64,000 nt of DNA from NCBI RefSeq assembly GCF_008727815.1, contig NZ_CP044230.1, positions 1,658,001 to 1,722,000 on the forward strand, in the 5' to 3' direction. Both the position numbers and the translations under genes were made by a program. How positions within the stretch are numbered: the first letter of the stretch is position 1; each line of letters opens with the position of its first letter. Source of the DNA: Streptococcus sp. LPB0220 (GTDB lineage Bacteria; Bacillota; Bacilli; Lactobacillales; Streptococcaceae). The notes under the pieces are model-generated. The model made no database searches, was not told the DNA's origin, and worked only from the letters and a program-made list of their open reading frames with translations. This document shows, one piece after another, positions 6,989-16,160 of the stretch.

Positions 6989-7576
6989 TTAGTTTCCTCT
7001 TCTTTTTGTTAGAAATGACTGTAGGATATATGATAGTCCCCATCCTAATCCAGCACCCAATATGACCGTGAGGACAAACCAAGTGATGGTCGCTAGATCT
7101 GGTGATACCATCACCCGATTGACATAGTCTATCGATTTACCACGATCCAGTAACGACATGCGGTAACTGGCTGGATAGAACCACATCATAAGAATGGGCC
7201 CTGTCGTCGCAAAGGCAAAAATGACAAAAGACAAAGCATTTCGTAAATTCGAGCGAAAACGACCACTTAAGGCGACCATTTCCGCAAAACTTCCGGCGAT
7301 CAAGGCTGGAATAAAGGCCCCTGCACCATGACGCGAAAAGAGGAAGAAGGATCCAATCACGCAGCCAACTATAAAGATAGATCCAACTCCTTTTATTTTT
7401 TCTAGATAATAGCGGTAGATCATCCCGCCAAACAAGGCTGAAAAGGCAGGAGCATAAAACATATTTCCTTGATGATCGACCAGATTTCCAACTAAGACCC
7501 CCAGTCCAATCGCAAGAAAATAGAGGAAGATGAAGGCTCCAACTTGTTTTATTTGATTCACATTTATTCTATTCAT
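6989..7576 (-). CDS. ECF transporter S component, MptD/Trep_Strep type
   Basis: A 195-aa integral membrane protein with five to six hydrophobic segments, including the pattern YAPAFSALFGGMIYRYY and SRHGAGAFIPALIAGSFAE, which I associate with the Trep_Strep family of putative substrate-binding S components of energy-coupling-factor transporters. Such proteins capture a vitamin or small solute and need an EcfT/EcfA module, not present in this window. It begins 12 bp after metI, so it is co-transcribed with the methionine ABC transporter. Substrate unknown; a methionine-related compound is an inference from context. Confidence 0.68.
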   Translation of the reverse strand: MNRINVNQIKQVGAFIFLYFLAIGLGVLVGNLVDHQGNMFYAPAFSALFGGMIYRYYLEKIKGVGSIFIVGCVIGSFFLFSRHGAGAFIPALIAGSFAEMVALSGRFRSNLRNALSFVIFAFATTGPILMMWFYPASYRMSLLDRGKSIDYVNRVMVSPDLATITWFVLTVILGAGLGWGLSYILQSFLTKRRGN

Positions 7577-7588
7577 TGGATACTGATC

Positions 7589-8281
7589 CTAACGGTGGCT
7601 AATTTTCTTCGAAAGGAAGTCCCCGATAAATTGGACCAGAACGATCAGAATCAGGATCAATAGGGTCGCCACAAAGATGACATCATTGTTAAACATGTTT
7701 TTCCCGTAGTTGATGGCTAAGGTTCCTAATCCTCCAGCACCAACGGCACCCGCCATGGCGGTTTCTCCAATCAAGGAAATGATGGTCACTGTTGTTACAC
7801 GGATCAAATCAGGAAGTCCTTCACGCAGGTAGACACCGACAATATCCCAGAAGGTTGCCCCACTGGCTTGTGCTGCTTCAATCACGCCTCCATCCAATTC
7901 TGACAAGACTACTTGGACTTGGCGAGCAAAGAATGGAAAGACAGCCAAAGACAGCGGAACAAGGGCCGCTGTAGGACCGATGGTATTTTTCAAGAGCAAG
8001 TAGGTCAAGGGATTAATAAAGGCCAACAAGATAATGAAAGGAATGGCGCGGAACAAGGAAGTAATCTTATCCAAAATTTGGAAAACGATTCTATTTTCGA
8101 TGACACCTCCTGGACGGGTCAAGACTAACAAAAGTCCTGTCACCAAACCTAAAAATCCACCAATAATGAAGGAAATAACGGTCATGTAAAGAGTCAAGTA
8201 AATAGCGGTTCCCCATCCATACTGGCCAGACCACCCTAATTTATAGACATTTGGTAAATATGTTTGAATTAACTGGATCAT
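7589..8281 (-). CDS. metI: Methionine ABC transporter permease
   Basis: A 230-aa permease of the MetI family, which forms the dimeric membrane channel for methionine import with MetN and MetQ. About five membrane segments are visible, and the EAA loop [20 protein letters not shown], the contact for the ATPase, is near residues 136-155. It overlaps the end of metN by 4 bp, indicating coupled translation. The ECF S component follows 12 bp downstream. Confidence 0.92.
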   Translation of the reverse strand: MIQLIQTYLPNVYKLGWSGQYGWGTAIYLTLYMTVISFIIGGFLGLVTGLLLVLTRPGGVIENRIVFQILDKITSLFRAIPFIILLAFINPLTYLLLKNTIGPTAALVPLSLAVFPFFARQVQVVLSELDGGVIEAAQASGATFWDIVGVYLREGLPDLIRVTTVTIISLIGETAMAGAVGAGGLGTLAINYGKNMFNNDVIFVATLLILILIVLVQFIGDFLSKKISHR

Positions 8282-9345
8282 GCTTTTCTCCCATCTTTCA
8301 CAATAGTCACGGAAACTCCTGCATTTTCTAACTCAGCTTTGGCCGTTTCCAGATTTTGATTTTCACCTGATAAGATGACCACCAACTCTCCAACAGGTGT
8401 GTTATCAAGGATCTCGATGTTCCCAAATAAAATGTTGGCAGATACTTGGTACTGCTTGTAAATATCATTGATGATAGCTGTATCTGTCACAGAACCTGCA
8501 TACTTGAGATGCGCCAAAATCGAATCATCAGGCAAGTTCTTCACAATCGCTTGTTGATTGATTTTCACCATGGCTTCATCAATTCCTGTTGCAACCGTGA
8601 TAAAGTCTTGCGTCAAAGCATTTTTCGGATTCGAGAAGATATCTAACACAGACCCTTCTTCAATCAGTTCGCCATTTTGCATGACAGCTACCCGGTTGGC
8701 AATATCTTTGACAATTTGCATCTCATGGGTGATCAAGACAATGGTTAAACCAAGTTTTTTATTCAATTCTTGCAACAAAGCTAGAATTTGTTTGGTCGTC
8801 TTTGGATCCAAGGCTGAAGTTGACTCATCTGAAATCAAAATTTTTGGATCGTTGGCAAGGGCACGCGCTATCGCCACCCGTTGCTTTTGACCACCAGACA
8901 ATTGGGCTGGGTAATTTTCTGCACGGTCAGCTAGACCAACTAGATCCAACAATTTCGCCACTTTTTCATTCTTTTGTTCTTTATTTAAATTTGAATGTTT
9001 AAGAGCGAAGGCTACATTTTCTGCGACGGTCATTTGAGCCATCAAGTTGAAGTGTTGGAAGATCATCCCGATATCCCGACGTTTCTCTCGAAGAGCAGCC
9101 GGTTTTAAGGTCACCCGATCTTGGTAAATCACATCCCCATCCACAGTGATGGTTCCGGCACTTGGAACTTGTAAGAGATTGATCACCCGAACCAAGGTCG
9201 ATTTCCCGGCTCCAGAATAACCTACAATCCCATAGATATCACCTTCATTGATATGAATGGTCACATCTTTGACAGCTTGGATCTGACGTTTCTTTTGCTG
9301 GAAGGTCACATCAATGTGGTCCAGCTGAATCATTGCTTTACTCAT
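8278..9345 (-). CDS. metN: Methionine ABC transporter ATP-binding protein
   Basis: A 355-aa ATPase. Walker A is GYSGAGKST (about residue 42), the signature is LSGGQKQR, Walker B is [12 protein letters not shown], and the switch histidine is in ITHEM. Residues beyond about 265 form the C-terminal NIL/ACT-like domain that binds methionine and inhibits transport in MetN proteins. It overlaps the preceding M20 dipeptidase gene by 8 bp and metI by 4 bp, forming a tight operon with metQ upstream. Confidence 0.93.
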   Translation of the reverse strand: MSKAMIQLDHIDVTFQQKKRQIQAVKDVTIHINEGDIYGIVGYSGAGKSTLVRVINLLQVPSAGTITVDGDVIYQDRVTLKPAALREKRRDIGMIFQHFNLMAQMTVAENVAFALKHSNLNKEQKNEKVAKLLDLVGLADRAENYPAQLSGGQKQRVAIARALANDPKILISDESTSALDPKTTKQILALLQELNKKLGLTIVLITHEMQIVKDIANRVAVMQNGELIEEGSVLDIFSNPKNALTQDFITVATGIDEAMVKINQQAIVKNLPDDSILAHLKYAGSVTDTAIINDIYKQYQVSANILFGNIEILDNTPVGELVVILSGENQNLETAKAELENAGVSVTIVKDGRKA

Positions 9346-10711
9346 AACTTGCTATTAACTCCTTTATCAATTCAATATGGGTGTAATAATCGGCGATTTT
9401 CACATTTTCATCGCCCCCATGGTCCCGGCTATTGGCATTCCCAATTCCAAAGGCTGCCATCGGCACCTGCAAAGCCTCAAAGACCGTATGCATGGGGCCT
9501 GTCCCTGCTGTTGTTGGAAGAACAGAAACTCCTTCTCTATAGAAATCTTTGGCCAGCCGTATGACATTTAAAATCGATGGGGCACTCATATCACTTCGGT
9601 AACTCATTTCACCGAGAGTATAGACCAATTCGACCTGATCATAGCCATTTTTCTTCAATTGTTGCTTGATCTTTTCTAAGACATCCTTGGGATCTAGACC
9701 TGGAACCAAGCGCACCTCCATCTTGGCACGCGCCTCTGCCGGAAGAATCGTTTTAACACCTTGTCCTTGGTAACCAGAGCCAAAACCTTCAATATTCAGG
9801 GCTGGTTCAAAATAGAAACGACGCAGGAATTCTTTTCGGTCTTCCTTCAAGATTGGAAGGGTTAGACCATAGGTTTCCGCTACATCTTCTGGTCCTTTGT
9901 TGGCATATTGCTCGATCAAAGCTAGTTCGCGTTCATTGGGTTCTTGGATCTGATCATAAATCCCATCCACCAAGATTCGGCCTTCTTTGTCACGAAGACT
10001 GGCGATAGCATTTAACAAATACCAAGAAGCAGATTCCACCACGCCACCATAGCTGGAATGGATATCCACTTCTGCACTCTTCACCACCATATCAAAGGTG
10101 ACGATCCCTTTGCTACCACCGGAAATTTCCAACTGACCCTGATTATTTCGGGTACCTTGTTCCCACACTAAGAGGTCTGCCCCACGCAAGTGTTTCTTAT
10201 GTTTGGCCAAGTATTTATCCAAGTCAGTCGATGCAGACTCCTCTGCCCCTTCGATAATAAAGGTGATATTGACTGGCAAATCGCCACTTTCACGAATGTA
10301 TTTTCGAAGAGCTGTGAGACGAGCTGTGATATGCCCCTTATCATCATCAACCCCTCGACCGTACATGGTTCCATAATGAACTGACAAGGTGAAGGGATCT
10401 CCCGTCCAAGGTTGGTCTCCATCAGCTGGTACCGTATCATAGTGGTTATAAAAAATGATGGTTTTGGCTTCAGGATTTGGCGAGAAAAATTTGGCAATCA
10501 CAAAAGGAGCTGTATAGCTATCATCAACTTCGACTTTGGCTCCTGCAGCTGTAAAAATTTCCCCCAAATAGTTGGCCACTTCCTTGAGACCAACTTGTTG
10601 GGCAAAGATGGATTTTTTTGAAATCAATGTTCGCAACACTTCAAAATAATGTTGTGCGACCTCATCATTTTCAAATTTACGGATTTGTTCCGCTTCTGTT
10701 GCAAAAGGCAT
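9338..10711 (-). CDS. M20-family dipeptidase in the methionine operon
   Basis: A 457-aa zinc peptidase of the M20 (ArgE/DapE/CPG2-like) group. The metal-site pattern is visible: FYNHYDTVP with catalytic His and Asp, GRGVDDDKG, and EGAEESAS with the Glu-Glu pair. Length matches streptococcal homologues placed between metQ and metN. The ATG at 10711 has an AGGAGG site. From position I infer that it releases methionine (or a related amino acid) from dipeptides or derivatives to be taken up or recycled; the substrate is not established from sequence. Confidence 0.87.
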   Translation of the reverse strand: MPFATEAEQIRKFENDEVAQHYFEVLRTLISKKSIFAQQVGLKEVANYLGEIFTAAGAKVEVDDSYTAPFVIAKFFSPNPEAKTIIFYNHYDTVPADGDQPWTGDPFTLSVHYGTMYGRGVDDDKGHITARLTALRKYIRESGDLPVNITFIIEGAEESASTDLDKYLAKHKKHLRGADLLVWEQGTRNNQGQLEISGGSKGIVTFDMVVKSAEVDIHSSYGGVVESASWYLLNAIASLRDKEGRILVDGIYDQIQEPNERELALIEQYANKGPEDVAETYGLTLPILKEDRKEFLRRFYFEPALNIEGFGSGYQGQGVKTILPAEARAKMEVRLVPGLDPKDVLEKIKQQLKKNGYDQVELVYTLGEMSYRSDMSAPSILNVIRLAKDFYREGVSVLPTTAGTGPMHTVFEALQVPMAAFGIGNANSRDHGGDENVKIADYYTHIELIKELIASYE

Positions 10712-10783
10712 GCATTCCTCCTAATACACGATAAGAGGTAGAGAATTGCTTCTCCACCTCCTTCATACACTTGAGATCAAATC

Positions 10784-11647
10784 TTAGAAGACTGGTTGGT
10801 CCATTCCTTCTGAAGATTCTTCGATCACTTTCTTCACATTGTCTTTGTGATAGGCTTTGATGATTTCTTTGATTGCTTTTGCTTTATCAGATTTTTCCCA
10901 ATCTTTCTTAGCAGCGATCACGTTGTACCATTGTTTTGAGTTGTTGTCTTTCTTTTCAACATAGATAGCTTTTTTGAAATCAACGCCTGCTTCACGAACG
11001 AAGGTATTGTTGATGACTGCAGCATCTACTGATGGAAGAGCAGATGGTGTTTGTGAAGCATCCAATTCAGAAATCTTCAAATCTTTTGAATTTTCTTTGA
11101 TGTTTGACACGTTTGCCAATTGACCATCTTTGGTATCCAATTTAATCAAACCAGCTGATTGCAAGACATACAAGGCACGGCTTTCATTTGTTGGGTCATT
11201 TGGTACAGCGATTGTTCCACCTTTAGGAATTTCTTTAATTGAAGTGTATTTGTTTTTACCGTTTTCTGTACCAGAGTAAAGACGGATTGGAGCGATGTAC
11301 GTATCTGCTACTGCAACAAGGGCATTGTCGTTTTTAGAGTTCCAGTTATCAAGGAAGTTGTAGTGTTGGAAAGCATTGATATCCACGCTACCATCTTTTA
11401 CAGCCACGTTTGGTTGTGAGTAGTCTGTAAATTGAGTGAATTCCAATTTGATTCCTGTTTTAGCGTCATCCAAGTTCTTTTGAACTTGATCCCAACGAGC
11501 TTTTTCAGTGTCGCTCAAAGTCATAACACCCACTTTTACAGTTGTTTCACCATCTTTGCTAGATGATTTTGAAGAACCACATGCTGCAAGAGCAAATGTT
11601 GCAATAGCTGCAAGAGCTGTTAAACCAAGAATTTTTTTCAATTTCAT
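10784..11647 (-). CDS. metQ: Methionine-binding lipoprotein MetQ
   Basis: A 287-aa substrate-binding lipoprotein of the NlpA/MetQ family. The signal peptide ends in a lipobox ALAAC with Cys23 as the lipidated residue, followed by a Ser/Lys linker. Typical family sequence follows: IKLEFTQFTDYSQPN, DINAFQHYNFLDNWN, and PNDPTNESRALYVLQSAGLI. It is anchored on the outer face of the membrane and delivers methionine to MetIN encoded downstream. It lies 24 bp after another solute-binding lipoprotein gene. Confidence 0.93.
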   Translation of the reverse strand: MKLKKILGLTALAAIATFALAACGSSKSSSKDGETTVKVGVMTLSDTEKARWDQVQKNLDDAKTGIKLEFTQFTDYSQPNVAVKDGSVDINAFQHYNFLDNWNSKNDNALVAVADTYIAPIRLYSGTENGKNKYTSIKEIPKGGTIAVPNDPTNESRALYVLQSAGLIKLDTKDGQLANVSNIKENSKDLKISELDASQTPSALPSVDAAVINNTFVREAGVDFKKAIYVEKKDNNSKQWYNVIAAKKDWEKSDKAKAIKEIIKAYHKDNVKKVIEESSEGMDQPVF

Positions 11648-11671
11648 TTTGAAGTCTCCTTTAATTATATA

Positions 11672-12499
11672 TTATTCTTTAATATCTTTTGCTTCTGGTA
11701 GATAAACTCCACCAAAGTATTTTTTAGACAGTTTTTCAAGGGTTCCATTGTCATAGAGTTCCTTGATCCGTTTGTTGACAAATTTTTGAAGGTCTTTATC
11801 TTCTTTTGCAATAATTGGATACACATAAGGTTGTTGGTCGCTTGGAAGCTCGATAACCTTCAAGTTGTCATAGCCTTGATCACGAATGATAGTATCTACT
11901 GAGATCCGTTCGAAGATCTTGTAATCTGTACGACCATCCGCTAAATTAGCCATGATGGTTTGAATGGTTCCATCTGTGTATTGCAAGTCAGTTGGATTAT
12001 CTGAATGTTTTTTATTGTAATCTTCTAATTGTTTAGCAGTAGATGTTCCTTGAACAACTTCTGTTTTCTTGCCACCAATGTCATCCAAAGATTTAATAGA
12101 AGAATCTTTTGGTACGACCAATACTAATGGATTGCGAGCATATGGATTCGGATAGAGGTATTTTTCTTCCCGCTCTTTTGAGTAACTAATGTTGTTGGCA
12201 CCGATTTGGAAACGGTCACTATCTAAGCCAGCAAAGACTGAAGACCACTCTGTTTTGTTAAAGTTTACTTCATATTTGTCTGAACCTTTGAAGATTTCAC
12301 GCAAAACTTCGATTTCATAACCGGTTAGCTTGCCGTCTTTTTCTTCGTAAGAGAATGGTTTGGTTGTTCCAACAGTCCCAACTTCAATGGTTTTCTTCCC
12401 ACTGGCTGATTTACCAGATGAACATGCTACTAAAGCACTGGTTGCAAGGACTGCAACTAATCCTAAAGCAGAATACTTAATCACTTTTTTTAGATTCAT
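11672..12499 (-). CDS. Amino-acid ABC transporter substrate-binding lipoprotein
   Basis: A 275-aa family-3 solute-binding lipoprotein with a lipobox LVAC (Cys26) and the bi-lobed binding fold typical of polar amino-acid or cystine receptors ([20 protein letters not shown], then [28 protein letters not shown]). No permease or ATPase of its own is adjacent; it precedes metQ in the same operon, so it may share the MetNI channel or another permease. Homologues sit at the same place in pneumococci. Cystine or another sulfur amino acid is a reasonable but unproven ligand. Confidence 0.85.
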   Translation of the reverse strand: MNLKKVIKYSALGLVAVLATSALVACSSGKSASGKKTIEVGTVGTTKPFSYEEKDGKLTGYEIEVLREIFKGSDKYEVNFNKTEWSSVFAGLDSDRFQIGANNISYSKEREEKYLYPNPYARNPLVLVVPKDSSIKSLDDIGGKKTEVVQGTSTAKQLEDYNKKHSDNPTDLQYTDGTIQTIMANLADGRTDYKIFERISVDTIIRDQGYDNLKVIELPSDQQPYVYPIIAKEDKDLQKFVNKRIKELYDNGTLEKLSKKYFGGVYLPEAKDIKE

Positions 12500-12618
12500 A
12501 GGATCTCCTTATCGTTTCAGGCACATAAAACGCCATTCTAAAAGTATTTTTTTATTTTATCAAAAAAGCATTTACTTGCCTAATATATATTTTTTATGGA
12601 GGTGATAGTTTTTCTTTA

Positions 12619-13764
12619 TCACACTTCTTTGGCCTTAAAATACCGCAATAAAGCTTGCGCATTTTCAACATAATAGGGAACCGATACCTCAAAGGCTGCA
12701 TCATCGATGGTCATGTGATCATGATGAAGGTCTGGAGCATCCGGCTCTCCATTTGAACCGATAAAGGCAAAGACTCCAGGAATTCGCTCTTGGTAAAAGG
12801 CGAAGTCTTCTCCAGCAGTAGAAGGATTTGCTGGGATCACTTCAGCCAAACCTTGTGAAGCTTCCCAAACCACTTTCGTCAATTCCTCATCATTAAAGGT
12901 AACTGGCGGGGTCACACCCCACTCAAAAGCTACATCTACTTCCAGACTTTCTGCAATGTGTCGAATGATGGAAATAAAATGTGCCTTCAAGTCTCTTTGC
13001 ACACTTGGATTAAAGGAACGAATGGTCCCTTCAAAATAGCCTGATTTTGGGAGCACATTCCAAGTTGAGCCCACATCCAGGTGCGTAATGGACAAAACAG
13101 CTGTTTCAAAGGGAGAAACGGTCCGTGAAATTAATAATTGTACATTCTGAACCATGGTTGTGACGGCCGTTACAGTGTCAACTCCCAAATCCGGTCTTGC
13201 AGCATGACTACTAACCCCTGTCACAGTAACCTTGAATTTCTCAACCCCTGCCATCATAGCTCCAGCATTCAAGGCAAGTTGCCCTGCTTTTAGCTGAGGA
13301 ATGTTGTGAAAACCAATAATTCCTTGAACATCCTCCAACAGTCCTGTTGCCAAAACGTCAGAAGCACCTTCTGAGATTTCTTCTGCTGGTTGAAAGATCA
13401 AGCGAACGGTCCCTTCAAGCTGGTCTTCTTTTTCCTTGAGAAGAGCTGCTGCTCCCAGAAGACTGGTTTGATGAAAATCATGGCCACAGGCATGCATGAC
13501 TCCTGGATTCTGACTTTGGTAGGGCAGATTCGTTTGTTCCAAAATCGGAAGGGCATCGATATCTGCTCGAAGTGCCACCACCGGTTGGCCGGACCCAATT
13601 TCTGCAATCAGACCAGTTTTCAATCCACTCTCTAAAATACGAATCCCCAACTCTTCTAAACGCTCCTTTAGAAAGGCGGTTGTCTGGTATTCTTGACCAG
13701 ACAATTCCGGGTGTTGGTGGATATAGTGGCGAATCTCTGCTAACTCTTCATAAGAAAAAGACAC
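12619..13764 (-). CDS. M20 amidohydrolase (N-acyl-amino-acid hydrolase, HipO/AmaA-like)
   Basis: A 381-aa metallohydrolase of the M20D group that removes acyl groups from amino acids or opens amide bonds. Seen: RADIDALPI, MHACGHDFHQ with two metal-binding histidines, FQPAEEISEGA with the catalytic Glu pair, and SSHAARPDLGVD. The start is GTG at 13764, preceded by AAGGAG and AAGG; no ATG suits. It is first behind the MET-box promoter at 13795-13862, so it probably belongs to the methionine regulon, supplying free sulfur amino acids from N-acyl forms. Confidence 0.87.
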   Translation of the reverse strand: MSFSYEELAEIRHYIHQHPELSGQEYQTTAFLKERLEELGIRILESGLKTGLIAEIGSGQPVVALRADIDALPILEQTNLPYQSQNPGVMHACGHDFHQTSLLGAAALLKEKEDQLEGTVRLIFQPAEEISEGASDVLATGLLEDVQGIIGFHNIPQLKAGQLALNAGAMMAGVEKFKVTVTGVSSHAARPDLGVDTVTAVTTMVQNVQLLISRTVSPFETAVLSITHLDVGSTWNVLPKSGYFEGTIRSFNPSVQRDLKAHFISIIRHIAESLEVDVAFEWGVTPPVTFNDEELTKVVWEASQGLAEVIPANPSTAGEDFAFYQERIPGVFAFIGSNGEPDAPDLHHDHMTIDDAAFEVSVPYYVENAQALLRYFKAKEV

Positions 13765-13794
13765 AAGCCTTCATCTCCTTTCAAACTTAAAATT

Positions 13795-13862
13795 ATTTTA
13801 TCACTAATAGGTGTTTCCGTCTAATTCCTGTTTCTTGGGTTTTGATATAGTTTCAAACTATA
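13795..13862 (-). promoter_or_regulatory. MET-box and promoter of the methionine/amino-acid uptake genes
   Basis: Bases 13846-13862 read TATAGTTTCAAACTATA, a perfect 17-bp palindrome identical to the streptococcal MET-box recognised by the LysR-type regulator MtaR/MetR. On the minus strand an extended -10 (TGATAAAAT; hexamer 13795-13800) lies about 45 bp downstream, the spacing expected for a LysR-type activator. It drives the M20 hydrolase gene and probably the lipoprotein-metQ-metN-metI genes after it. Confidence 0.8.
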
Positions 13863-13870
13863 GATAAAAA

Positions 13871-13897
13871 CACTCCTAGATTCATGTCCTAGGAGTG
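13871..13897 (-). terminator. Terminator of the DUF5105-type lipoprotein gene
   Basis: Minus strand CACTCCTAG-N9-CTAGGAGTG, a perfect 9-bp stem, followed by TTTTTA, just after the lipoprotein stop codon. Confidence 0.8.
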
Positions 13898-13909
13898 CCA
13901 ACTTCAGCA

Positions 13910-14998
13910 TTAAGAAAGATTTCCCTCGAATTTTTCCATAAAGCTATCACTATTATAGGCTTTTTCTACTTCCCATTTGCCATCTTTCTTAACAAAGGTC
14001 AACTGGTAGTCGTATCGATCCGGCGTCGTCAAGGGACGATCTGCAAGAGAAGCCATCATTTCCTCTCTATAGGCTTTGTTTTGAGCCTGGTTTGCTTCGA
14101 TGATCCCTGGGTAGTCTTTTCGATGTTCCTGATAGAAGGTCTGCATGTGGTTTAAGATCGTCTTTTCCATGCTGACGGTCTCAGGATTTAGACTAATGAC
14201 CACCTTGTCTGGGAGATATTGTTTGACCTTATAGGTTAATTTCGCACGCTTAGCATTTTCCTTTTCATAAGCATCGATAAACTGGTTCACTTCTTCTTCA
14301 GAGAATTGGTAATCATGTAATTGACGAGTAAAATCAGCCGCAAATTTCGCACGGAAATCACTGGCTTCCTTTTTCAAATCAGTTCCCAAAACAAAAGCGT
14401 CATCCTTTTTGACCTTTCGTTGGCCACTGAAGTAAACTTGATTGATGTATTCATCTGCAAGAAGGGTAGAAGCTTCCACCTTGTCCTCATACCGAGAAGA
14501 ATCCACCGCAAATTTTAGAGGTTTGGATTTTTTATCAGAGCTATAGGTTTTTCGTTCATACTGCACTTCGTATTTTTTGCCTTTTTCGACTGGGAAAACG
14601 ATATAGCCGGTTAATTTTTTATCCTTAGCCAACTGATCACTCTTGAGCAATTGGAAGGCTTCCGTTTGGTCATAAATTCCTGACTGCAATTTGACCTTGT
14701 TATTATCCGCATCGTAAATAGTGATATCTGAATCTGACACGTTGATAGATTCTTTGGCAACATTTTTAAATTCTAATTGAAGGGCTAAATAGGTTCCGTC
14801 TTCTGAGTCATTGAGGACAGGTGGTTTGATGTATTGCCCTCCTTTTAAACTCACCACGACTTGACCGTCAGATGCGGAGCTTTTCGCTGCTTTTTCTGTC
14901 TTTGCTTGCTGCGAATTTGTCTTTTGAGCAGTAGTTCCACAAGCTACTAGACTCAAGGTCGCCACAGCAAATAAGGTCCATTTAAAAATCTTTTTCAT
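13910..14998 (-). CDS. Lipoprotein with DUF4352/DUF5105-like domains
   Basis: A 362-aa exported lipoprotein: signal peptide, lipobox LVAC with Cys20, then a Lys/Ser/Gln linker. Residues about 45-165 look like an immunoglobulin-like DUF4352-type domain (YLALQLEFKNVAKESINVSD). The C-terminal part resembles DUF5105 (FTRQLHDYQFSEEEVNQFIDAY) and ends in a DKWEVE-like strand (KKDGKWEVEKAYNSD). The ATG at 14998 is chosen because AAGGAG lies six bases before it; the ATG at 15004 touches that site. It is monocistronic with its own terminator. Function unknown. Confidence 0.72.
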   Translation of the reverse strand: MKKIFKWTLFAVATLSLVACGTTAQKTNSQQAKTEKAAKSSASDGQVVVSLKGGQYIKPPVLNDSEDGTYLALQLEFKNVAKESINVSDSDITIYDADNNKVKLQSGIYDQTEAFQLLKSDQLAKDKKLTGYIVFPVEKGKKYEVQYERKTYSSDKKSKPLKFAVDSSRYEDKVEASTLLADEYINQVYFSGQRKVKKDDAFVLGTDLKKEASDFRAKFAADFTRQLHDYQFSEEEVNQFIDAYEKENAKRAKLTYKVKQYLPDKVVISLNPETVSMEKTILNHMQTFYQEHRKDYPGIIEANQAQNKAYREEMMASLADRPLTTPDRYDYQLTFVKKDGKWEVEKAYNSDSFMEKFEGNLS

Positions 14999-15099
14999 TC
15001 TCATCTCCTTAAAAAAGTTTTGTTCTATTTTAACATCTTTTTCTAGCTATGTATACGCTATATAGTGATAACTCTTCCCTCAAAGGGCGAGGATTACAA

Positions 15100-15127
15100 A
15101 AAGGCCAAGACTTTCGTCTCAACCTTT
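15100..15127 (-). terminator. Terminator of the EamA transporter gene
   Basis: Minus strand AAAGGTTGAGAC-gaaa-GTCTTGGCCTTT, a 12-bp stem with three G-U pairs, followed by a T-run. It ends the gene stopping at 15154. Confidence 0.7.
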
Positions 15128-15153
15128 TAACTGAAAAATAATTGATCTTGGTT

Positions 15154-16065
15154 TCACAAGATTCCTTTTTCTTTTTGAATCATGAGATCCTTAAGGGAAA
15201 TCAAGAGGACCGCAAGGAGGATCATAGCCATCCCGATAAAATCAATGGCAAAGAAATGTTCATTCATAATGGCAAAGGCAAAAAATACAGCTGAAATAGG
15301 CTCAATAGCTGCAAGAAGGCTACCTTTGACCGGTCCAATCAGAGTTGTCCCTTTCAAAAAGACCGTATAGGCAAATATGGTCCCAATCAACACTAAGCCA
15401 ACTAAGCCCATTAGATTATCCATGCTATATTGGCCATGAAAAAGTCTTCTTCCTGTGAAGGGAATCATCACAAGTCCTGGAATGAGCATACCGATACCAA
15501 TCACCAACATACTACCCCATTTTTGAATTAACTGAATAGGCAGAATGATGTAGAGGGCATAGGCAAAGGCAGAAACAAGTCCCCAAGCTAGCCCTTTAGG
15601 AGTGATTGCCAATTGATTGAGTTGACCATGGGTTGCAATGAGAAAGGTCCCTGCGATGGCTAAGATCATCGAAAAGATTTCCGATACCGTAGGAGCTACC
15701 CGGTCCTTAACACAAGAATAGGCCAAAACTCCAATGGGACAGAGATATTGCAAAACAGTTGCAGTACCTGCATTAGTCGCATCAATCGCTTCTAAATAAG
15801 TCAATTGAGTCATTAACAATCCCAAAAATGCAAATAAAAGCAAGGGGATGTATGACGAGCGGTCTGTTAGAAAGGCCTTTACTTTTTCCTGGTCCGCTAG
15901 ATATGCAAGAAGCAGTAGTACAGCTCCTGAAAACACTAAACGAATTGTTGTCAAACCAATTGCTGTAAATCCATGAGCCATCAGGTACTGGCCGCAAGCT
16001 CCTGATAAACCCCAAGCGATCCCAGCAATCAAGGTCATGAGCGTCCCCTTCATCGTCTTTGACAT
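15154..16065 (-). CDS. EamA/DMT-family transporter
   Basis: A 303-aa membrane protein with about ten hydrophobic helices arranged as two EamA repeats (LMTLIAGIAWGLSGACGQYL near the N-terminus and LAWGLVSAFAYALYIILPIQ near residue 150). Members of this drug/metabolite transporter superfamily export amino acids, metabolites or drugs; the substrate is not predictable here. The second repeat has the usual PISAVFFAFAIMNE motif. Start has a GAGGGG site. It is flanked by terminators on both sides and is probably a single-gene unit. Confidence 0.85.
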   Translation of the reverse strand: MSKTMKGTLMTLIAGIAWGLSGACGQYLMAHGFTAIGLTTIRLVFSGAVLLLLAYLADQEKVKAFLTDRSSYIPLLLFAFLGLLMTQLTYLEAIDATNAGTATVLQYLCPIGVLAYSCVKDRVAPTVSEIFSMILAIAGTFLIATHGQLNQLAITPKGLAWGLVSAFAYALYIILPIQLIQKWGSMLVIGIGMLIPGLVMIPFTGRRLFHGQYSMDNLMGLVGLVLIGTIFAYTVFLKGTTLIGPVKGSLLAAIEPISAVFFAFAIMNEHFFAIDFIGMAMILLAVLLISLKDLMIQKEKGIL

Positions 16066-16107
16066 AGTCCCCTCCCAAATCTGTTCCTTACTTTTATTGT
16101 ATCACAA

Positions 16108-16134
16108 AAGGCCGAAACGAAACGTTTCAGCCTT
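16108..16134 (-). terminator. Terminator of the butanediol dehydrogenase gene
   Basis: Minus strand AAGGCTGAAAC-gtttc-GTTTCGGCCTT, an 11-bp stem with one G-U pair, then TTTTG. Confidence 0.75.
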
Positions 16135-16160
16135 GCTTTATTTCATATAAATTTATTCGC

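Noticed and set aside
12603..12623. Inverted repeat GTGATA/TATCAC at the end of the M20 amidohydrolase gene as terminator
   Set aside because: Followed by CTCC and A-rich sequence rather than a T-run on the minus strand; the downstream lipoprotein may be read through.
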